DNA from: Dryococelus australis
Lineage: Eukaryota; Arthropoda; Insecta; Phasmatodea; Phasmatidae
DNA: 64,000 nt
Assembly (NCBI GenBank): GCA_029891345.1
Contig: CM057009.1
Span: forward strand, 294,086,466 to 294,150,465
Reading direction: 5' to 3'
The translations under genes were made by a program, and so were the position numbers. Positions 57,809 through 64,000 of this stretch are shown piece by piece. The notes under the pieces are model-generated. The model saw only the letters and a list, made by a program, of their open reading frames with translations. It had not been told where the DNA came from and ran no database searches. Every line of letters starts with the position of its first letter. Within the stretch, counting starts at the first letter, position 1.

Positions 57809-58530
57809 CACACTTGCAGCTGTCACGTTGATACCCACGCCGGGTCGCCGGGAATTTTTTCCCAAACCAGCATCACCCGTTATTTCGTTGTTAAATATAA
57901 CCAATAACTATGTAATATGATGCTTGTAATGTAAATTTTGTTTTATTCCCCAAATTTCACAGTTGTATTTTACAAGTACGACAGCAGAAGTAAAAAGTTT
58001 ACATAATTAATGTATTTTTATTTAGAAACAATTGAGTCCATTGCTAGTTGACAAGGATACAAAGATAAAATGAGTGAGAATGGAATATAACTAACAGAAT
58101 AGAATGGATGAAGACATAAGAGATTTTCTTCCCAAATTTTCTGTACTCTTTTAGTGGCCCAGTGCAAAGTATATCTGCGAACGTGTCTCAGTTTAAAGAT
58201 TACTTTTGCAAGAGAGCACTCTTTTGCACAAGCTGGCGAGAGCACTGCTCCGTGATTTCTCATGCTCTCACTCTATAAAACTGAGACAACCAATATCTTG
58301 TTTCTCTCCGACATCATGCAGACAGCTTATGCCAAAAGGCGCGAAATCATGTTAAGGTAATATCATGGCCGTAGCTATTGTAAATCATTTATATATGTTT
58401 CAAACATTCAAAAATAATTATATGACTACCAGAATAATTGTTAGCACAAAAAACTATTATTTTTGTTTTATATATTACCATCAGGTACGGTATGTACAAA
58501 GTGACAAAAATACGAAACTTAGTTAGAAAT
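57809..58530. other. 3' flank of the carboxypeptidase
   Basis: This contains the 3' UTR of the gene. No canonical AATAAA was found close to the stop. No other gene was recognised before the TA microsatellite. Confidence 0.45.
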
Positions 58531-58532
58531 CG

Positions 58533-58534
<2 letters not shown>

Positions 58535-58608
<74 letters not shown>

Positions 58609-58640
58609 TATATGTGTGTGTGTGTGTATGTACATATACA
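58535..58640. repeat. (TA)n microsatellite followed by TG/CA tract, left half
   Basis: A pure TA run to about 58602, then TATATATGTGTGTGTGTG and ACATATACACA. It borders the mariner-like element directly. The other half of the TA tract lies beyond the element at 60826. Confidence 0.92.
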
Positions 58641-59025
58641 CACAAGGGGGTCTGCCAACGTTGACACCCCCAAAATTCCAGGAATGGTTGCAGATCACGA
58701 AATGTGGTTTTCGCTAAATGAAATTACGTACGGAGACTAAGTAGTTTGCTGCAAAGTGTATGGACAGAAATAATTAAACCACATATGAATTTTCCCCTGG
58801 ACACACATTAATTTTATTGGCATCTGAAAGTATGTACAAAGAGGAATTCAGTGATTATCTTATGCAATGGAAATTAACACAGAAATGCCAAGAGATAATA
58901 TGTAAATACGATTAAGTAAGGTGGTCTGGTAGCATGGGGCAGTGGACCTGTTCTCACAGCTGTAAACAAGCAACGCGTGTCGTGCCTCGTCCTGGCGTGA
59001 CCGTTTCCTAATAGCAGTGCAGCAT
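58641..59025 (+). repeat. Left inverted repeat of the mariner-like element
   Basis: Pairs with 60430-60825. Unusually long for this superfamily, whose inverted repeats are more often 20-250 bp. Confidence 0.8.
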
Positions 59026-59269
59026 CAGTCCCCATAATCTGTTATGGTAAGTTGTATTGCAGTGCAAGGCTGTATGTACACAATAAAGTTCACGAATGAG
59101 GAAAAACTCGACGCTCTACTTTATTTACGGCGAGTGTGGCAGAAATGCCAAAAAAGACTTCTAAATGTATGGTGAAAGGTATCCTAATCGGAAGCCTATC
59201 TCACGGCAAACGATACGAAGTATTTGCACACGACACTTGTCATGAGGTGATAAGAATTCCACAACACGA

Positions 59270-60130
59270 GTGCGACGAAATACTGCTATGGGCAAGACGC
59301 ATCAACACGATGTGTTGACACATGTCGATGCAAACCCCCACATGGGTAGGCGAGAACTTTTCAGTTTCGTAGGAATATGTAAAAAAAGTTTGTTAAGGAT
59401 ACTGCACCAACGGAAATTCCATCAATATCACGTGGCTCTTCATCAGGCATTACATGAATGTGATTTCCAGCAGCATGTTCAATTTTGTAGGTTTGTTCTA
59501 ATGTCTGTATGGTATGACATCAATTTCTGAAGAACATACTATTTACCGATGAAGTGACCTTCACAAACGATGGGCGCGTAAATTTACGAAATATGCACTA
59601 CTGGGTGACAGAGAATCCACATTGGATACTGCCCATGGAGCACCAGCGACAGTGGAAAGTGAACACGTGGTGTGAAATCGTTACAGACTATGTCTTAGGG
59701 CTATACTTTATTGAAGGTACAATGACACGGCTGTATGTACGCCCATTTCCTCAGATAGACCGTACCGCCACTTCTGGAAGACATACTGCTCGACATATGT
59801 CATTATATGTGGTTTCAGAATGATGGTTGTCCTGCACATTTTGCTTTTGTGGCGAGGCGTTAAATGAAGCATTTCTAAACCGGTGGTTAGTGCGTGGTAG
59901 TGTTGTGAAATGGTGATCTCGTTCCTCCGTCCTCACACTTCTCGATTTTTTCTTGTGAGGAACACTGAAAGATAGGGTGTACAACACAAATTTCTACAAT
60001 GCCAGAAGACATGCTGGAACGCATTGTAGCATCTTGCAGAAGCATTAAGCCTCAAACACTTCAAGCACTCGTCGCTTGCTACAAGTTCGTTTACAGATGT
60101 GTATTGCTATCGGTGGTAAACACAGCGAAC
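59270..60130 (+). pseudogene. Transposase of the long-TIR mariner-like element, broken
   Basis: Blocks in order: LRILHQRKFHQYHVALHQAL near 59395, ILFTDEVTFTNDGRVNLRNM near 59530-59590 (first catalytic Asp in F-T-D-E), YWVTENPH, VNTWCEIV, LYFIEGTM, FQNDGCPAHF near 59815-59845 (second Asp), LTLLDFFL near 59935 where the family has S-P-D-L-T-P-L-D-F-F-L-W-G, and the C-terminal CRSIKPQTLQALV. The third catalytic Asp reads Val, and there are several stops and frameshifts. The N-terminal DNA-binding part is weak or missing. Confidence 0.75.
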
Positions 60131-60429
60131 AAATGCTGTGAAAAGAACTAATGTGAAGCATTTCAAACATAGCTGAGCTCTTTTGTAGTATGCATGAGTA
60201 GGCGATTGCATTTCTCCTAATGTTGTTTGTTTAATTTTTGTTGTGCATATGCAAACACTCGTTCCTCAGCACAGTTAACGGCTAAGAAACAAATCTCCTG
60301 AATTATGTTGGTATGTGAATAAAGTGTAATGTTTTGATATCAGATTTGGACTCACATTGCCCATCTTCTCTCCACTGCAGTGCTCTCCTTTGTCCAATAT
60401 CACATTCCGCGCCCCTTGCCTCATTAAGG

Positions 60430-60822
60430 TAAGCACTACGCTGCTATAAGGAAGCGGTCCTGCTACGATGAGTCATGGTGCTTGTTGTTTGCTTACAGCT
60501 GTGAGTACAGGTCCACTGCCCCATACTACCGGCCCACTTAACTTTATCATATTTGCACATTATTGCTTGTCATTTACTTTCCATTGCATATGCTATATCA
60601 CTGAATTCCTCTTTGCATGTACTTTCAGATGCTGTTGAAATAAAGGTATGTTTCTATAGAGAACATCATATGTGGTTTAATTATTTCTGTTCATTCACGT
60701 GGTACGAATAGTCACTTTGCGGCAAATTACTTGCCCTTACATAATTTCTTTTAGCGGAACCACATTTTCTGATCTGCAACCATTCCGGAAATTTTTCCGG
60801 TCTCCCCATTAGGTGGACAATC

Positions 60823-60825
<3 letters not shown>
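60430..60825 (-). repeat. Right inverted repeat of the mariner-like element
   Basis: Inverted counterpart of 58641-59025. It ends at TCCTG immediately before the TA tract. Confidence 0.8.

Positions 60826-60886
<61 letters not shown>
60826..60886. repeat. (TA)n microsatellite, right half
   Basis: About 30 TA units, the continuation of the tract at 58535-58602 on the other side of the transposon. Confidence 0.95.
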
Positions 60887-60888
<2 letters not shown>

Positions 60889-60927
60889 TTATAAATAAGA
60901 ACACTTTCACCGACGATTTCGCGAGAC

Positions 60928-61080
60928 ATGATTTTCGCTCTTATATTAGGTACTATGGTAGCTTATAATTTTGAACATTTGTTATCCCAATGGGAAGTAT
61001 TTGAACTTGTCGAGTTTAACGAATATGACAAGGAAGATATATCTGATGACAAGAGCTTAGAATTCAAACACATGGGTTAG
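60928..61080 (+). CDS. Small frame, 50 residues, unknown (in the virus-like fossil)
   Basis: It starts with ATG and reads MIFALILGTMVAYNFEH, then an acidic stretch. I do not recognise it. It may be a remnant of the neighbouring fossil or chance. Confidence 0.2.
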   Translation: MIFALILGTMVAYNFEHLLSQWEVFELVEFNEYDKEDISDDKSLEFKHMG

Positions 61081-61332
61081 ATACATATACAAAATATATA
61101 AATAAAATAAAAACTTGTAAAAAAAATTTTATTAATATTTTTTTATGAAACTCGAATGCTTGCATATATATTAGATAAATCGCAAGTTTTTTTATTCATC
61201 ATTTCGAGAAAAAAACAAATACTTTTTATCAAATTCATCGAACTGTTCCTTGAAGGTGTTGAAAGATGCATTCTTGAACTTTGATTCACTCAGTGGTAAA
61301 AATTCGTGTCTGAGTTAGCCGACGACATACTT

Positions 61333-61677
61333 TTAGTTCTTTTCCAAATTGTCCGATACTATTCGACAAAGGCTGTAGTCGATTTTTTTTCTGTTGTTGC
61401 ATTTTTCCAAAGCTACTTTCATAAATGCATCGAATGGAGATTGCAATGGTGGAACTAATTTAATGTGTTTGATGAACGAGTGGGTGTTGATTACAGGCTG
61501 TGCTTCGATGGATCCGTTCAGCCACATTTGAACTAGAGTATATGCAGTTAGGAGATTGTGTTGTTCAAGGATTCGACCAAACCACGTTATATTTTCCGGC
61601 ACGTCTTCATATTTAGAATCGAGGATGGATTTTATCATTTCCACGTACTGATGACTGACCGCTCCATCATTCACCAT
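61333..61677 (-). pseudogene. Unrecognised 114-residue frame in the virus-like fossil
   Basis: The composition and even spread of residues look like real protein (for example QYVEMIKSILDSKYEDVPEN and FDAFMKVALEKC), but I know no matching family. Further coding-like sequence upstream on the same strand, near 61700-61890, reads DGHEELTQKLKKYISRFVE and may belong to the same protein. Treated as part of the fossil. Confidence 0.4.
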
Positions 61678-61875
61678 TTCCTATTCTAGTCGGCCGAGCT
61701 CGGCAAAATGTATAGCCACTCGTTTCATAGCCACCGAGATATTTAACACAAAAAGAATCACCGATCACCTATTTTGTTTGCGTGATCTTCGTATGGATTC
61801 CCGTCAAAATCTCCACGAATCGAGATATGTATTTTTTAAGTTTTTGCGTCAATTCTTCGTGACCATCATCTGGCT

Positions 61876-62073
61876 TTATTCGCATGCCGATGTGGGGAAT
61901 GGACGTTTCAGTCCTAGATAGATGTTGTGGAGGGGAGGAAAAGAGTTTAGCAGCTGAGAAGAAGATTGCTGGTTCGTTACGAGAATGTCAGAGTCGGTGC
62001 ACTGTGGTCTGAGTGGTTGAAGTTGCAACGATGGAAGCAAGGTTCTTTGCTGTTGCTGTTGTTGATGTTGCAT
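61876..62073 (-). pseudogene. Glutamine-rich frame in the virus-like fossil
   Basis: It opens with MQHQQQQQQ and is rich in Gln, Leu, Pro and Ser. It lies just upstream, on the minus strand, of the unrecognised 114-residue frame and divergently to the ATPase. It could be the low-complexity N-terminus of the protein next to it. No family is known to me. Confidence 0.3.
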
Positions 62074-62139
62074 GACGATAAAAATACTCTTATAAGTACT
62101 TCGGAAAATTCAGATTAAATAAAACAACGAATGAAAATG

Positions 62140-63578
62140 TTTGCGCAATTGTAGAAGCCGGACTGATTCAGTTTACATTTGGGCCGAAATTCGCATTTGG
62201 CGAACACACAAACGTGGAGAAATTATCTCAATTGCTGAACCGTGCAGAATTTTTGTCATCTTCGCTAGAAAAAACACAAATCACTTCGCAGAAAGTCGAG
62301 AAACTTTTTAAATGATTTAGAGACTGCGCTCTTTGGTTTAGGTGAAGTATTTTCAAAAATGTTAATGGAGCGGGAAGCTACACTGGCTGAAAATTAATAC
62401 ACAATTTACAAATCGTGGGTGTACTTGGTACAAAAATTGGCAATTTTCAGATGCGCGATACTATCGAAAAATAACCTTGAATATTTAACGTCCCAGTTTG
62501 AAAGATTATTTCTGGGTTACTTTCGGAATCCCAAGAATGCGAGCGATTTATTTGGAGGAGAATCAAATTCGGAGATTACATCCGAGCTGGACCCCTGGCA
62601 AATTGAACGCCAATTTTCTTTCAAGGATGTACATGGCCGCGACCAGTTGAAAGCAGAACTCAAAATTTTAATTTATACGCAGGTGTTTAACCCACGATTC
62701 AAATTTATGATGTTTTTCGGTCCTCCGGGTACGGGTAAGACTACACTGGCCCACGCAATCGCGTCCGAATGGAATGCCAAACTATACCAATTCGACATCG
62801 GACAGTTATCCTCGCCCACCATCGGTGATACCGAACGCAAATGAGCCAATTTGTTCAAGATGACCATCGAGAACCAGAACCAGCGATTAGTGATATTTCC
62901 GGACGAAATCGACGAAATAGTTTCGCAAAACTTGGCAATTACACCCCATTTACGAAGTGTGGCAATTACCCTACAACCGGTCTCAAAGGAGGTATTCAAA
63001 TGAAAAATAATGTTTTAATTGTAGCTGCAACCAATTACAAAAAATCAATAAGACCTACAATCCTCGACCGAACCCATGCCTTTTACTTGATCAACTTGCC
63101 CTCGAAGGAAGAATGTCGTGGCGCACTGATTGGGCTCTTGCAGTTGTTTAAGAATCGCCATCTTAAGGATTGGGATGAGGAATACCAACGTCGGGTGGTT
63201 GATAATATTTCTCTACCACAATACCTCACTTTTCGAAACGTCATGGCCATACATGATATGGCGAGATTGGAAAACTTTAAAGACTAGCCATTCTCGTTCG
63301 CGATCGTCAATCAATCTCTACTCGTACAGATACCAAAGGAGAATTACGCGAGTCAGCACATTTCGTATGAAGCGGCGCTAAAAGTACTCGAAAATGCAAA
63401 TGAAACGACGGTGTTGACTTTGCGTCTCGAAACCACCCAGGAACTGTGCCGGAACAGCTTCCTGACAAACGATCGAATTTTCTTCAGGCCAAACTTGGAT
63501 CATTTCCACAAATCAATTGCTAATACAAGAACAATGAATGAAGAAGAATACAAAAAATTTCAAGATGACAAGAAGTAA
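62140..63578 (+). pseudogene. Fossil AAA+ ATPase of DNA-virus-like type
   Basis: The N-terminal part reads FTFGPKFAFGEHTNVEKLSQ and a helical region. The AAA+ core has DVHGRDQLKAELK, Walker A FFGPPGTGKTTLAHAIASEW near 62710-62770, GDTER, a Walker B-like DEIDEI near 62905 and sensor-1-like NVLIVAATNYKKSIRPTILD near 63010-63070. This layout matches classic AAA ATPases (VPS4/katanin-like and viral relatives), with the pore loop and lid less clear. AAA proteins of this sort remodel protein complexes. Its compact neighbourhood is the reason to think it viral. It is a fossil. Confidence 0.6.
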
Positions 63579-63591
63579 AAACCAAACAATT

Positions 63592-63990
63592 TTATTGATT
63601 ATCGATTGTGTAAATTAAACATTTCTCAATCACATTTTCGTCAAAATCAACTACCGAAAGTAACTTGAAATTCGACAGGTTTGCATGCATTTGCAGTAGA
63701 TACATTTCGGTTATTTTCCGTCCGCATCTGGTCGAATATAATTTTTTTCCCTTGTTTAATATATAACGATAAATGTTTTGCTGCAACGAGTACTTATTTA
63801 CTTGTGATGCTAATACATTTTATAGAAGTCCCAGTCCATAATCGCCGCGAGATTCTTCGAAATTCTTTGGCGAACGTTTCCAATCGACCATCACCAAATC
63901 CCCCTGCTTGGACTTGAAAAGCTTGTCGATGGCTCCACAAAGAGCGAAATCAACATCTCATACTCTGAGCTCCGACGCATAAGGTGTCCA
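63592..63990 (-). pseudogene. Fossil PD-(D/E)XK-type nuclease of DNA-virus-like type
   Basis: On the minus strand, DFALCGAIDKLFKSKQGDLV is followed by MVDWKRSP (about 63870-63960), then VNKYSLQQNIYRYILNKG and EMYLLQMHANLSNFKLLSV. The G-x-I-D-x-L/x ... V-D-W-K-R-S ... Y-x-L-Q-x-N-x-Y-x-x-I-L pattern is that of RecB/AddB-like nucleases found in nucleocytoplasmic large DNA viruses and phages. The 5' part lies beyond or at the window edge. It ends 13 bases from the end of the ATPase reading on the opposite strand. It is a fossil. Confidence 0.55.
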
Positions 63991-64000
63991 GCCATTGGAT

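Larger units (their letters stand above)
58641..60825 (+). mobile_element. mariner-like transposon with about 400-bp inverted repeats
   Basis: The ends 58641-59025 and 60430-60825 are inverted repeats. Shared blocks include GGAATGGTTGCAGATCA, CAGAAATAATTAAACCACATATGA, GCATCTGAAAGTA, CAAAGAGGAATTCAGTGAT and GGGGCAGTGGACCTGT. The element interrupts a TA microsatellite, consistent with the TA target preference of the IS630-Tc1-mariner superfamily. Its transposase (about 59270-60130) is described separately. The unit is complete in outline but its protein is dead. Confidence 0.82.
60900..64000. mobile_element. DNA-virus-like fossil, family unassigned, runs off the window end
   Basis: This stretch is densely coding on both strands and G+C-richer than the introns. 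Its genes are of types common in large DNA viruses: an AAA+ ATPase (+), a PD-(D/E)XK-type nuclease (-), an unrecognised frame of 114 residues (-) and a glutamine-rich frame (-). The ATPase and nuclease end tail to tail about 13 bases apart, a packing typical of viral rather than insect genes. It is broken, with perhaps ten or so interruptions in the visible part, and is clearly less decayed than the Polinton fossil, so it is probably younger. Alternatives are a captured host AAA gene or an unusual mobile element. The right limit is not in view. Confidence 0.5.

Noticed and set aside
58018-58263. Minus-strand frame of 81 residues after the gene
   Set aside because: No recognisable protein pattern; probably chance in the 3' flank.
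60681-60929. Minus-strand frame with a Tyr-Ile repeat
   Set aside because: Produced by the (TA)n microsatellite.

Overview
The window looks like an arthropod, most likely insect, nuclear genome. It is AT-rich, contains one host gene with long transposon-filled introns and canonical GT/AG splice sites, and carries Tc1/mariner relics, LINE and SINE debris and virus-derived DNA. No bacterial-type operons, rRNA or intact tRNA genes were seen. The species cannot be named from the sequence alone.

The only host gene recognised is a serine carboxypeptidase of peptidase family S10, of the vitellogenic-carboxypeptidase-like (CPVL) type. It lies on the + strand and spans about 57 kb (448-57808) in six coding exons. 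These give a phase-consistent protein of 463 residues with an intact Ser209/Asp384/His441 triad. The introns are about 22.4, 7.6, 1.3, 10.8 and 13.9 kb, and they hold most of the other content.

Intron 1 (748-23154) holds an old, heavily broken Polinton/Maverick-type (adintovirus-like) fossil at about 1085-15290. It has terminal inverted repeats of nearly 500 bp and recognisable remains of an integrase, an adenain-like protease, a phospholipase A2-like protein, a major capsid protein and a BRO-N protein. After it come a Tc1-like relic, two tRNA-derived SINEs and a broken DUF7869-type gene. Intron 2 (23342-30918) holds a tandem repeat of about 100 bp, a Tc1-like relic and two or three SINEs. 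Intron 4 (32448-43250) holds a MITE-like element, a Tc1-like transposon, a transposase C-terminal relic next to a (CT)n tract, an unclassified DNA transposon with about 400-bp inverted repeats, and a G-rich minisatellite. Intron 5 (43418-57292) holds a mariner relic, a Tc1-like relic, a LINE fragment and a 7.4 kb element with about 500-bp inverted repeats. The protein family of that element ends in an XPG/FEN1-like nuclease domain, which suggests the Academ group.

Downstream of the gene, a mariner-like transposon with about 400-bp inverted repeats (58641-60825) sits inside a (TA)n microsatellite. The last 3 kb (about 60900-64000, running off the end) resembles a second, less decayed DNA-virus-like fossil. 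It has an AAA+ ATPase and a PD-(D/E)XK-type nuclease facing each other tail to tail. The transposons and fossils are independent insertions and do not form a pathway with the carboxypeptidase.
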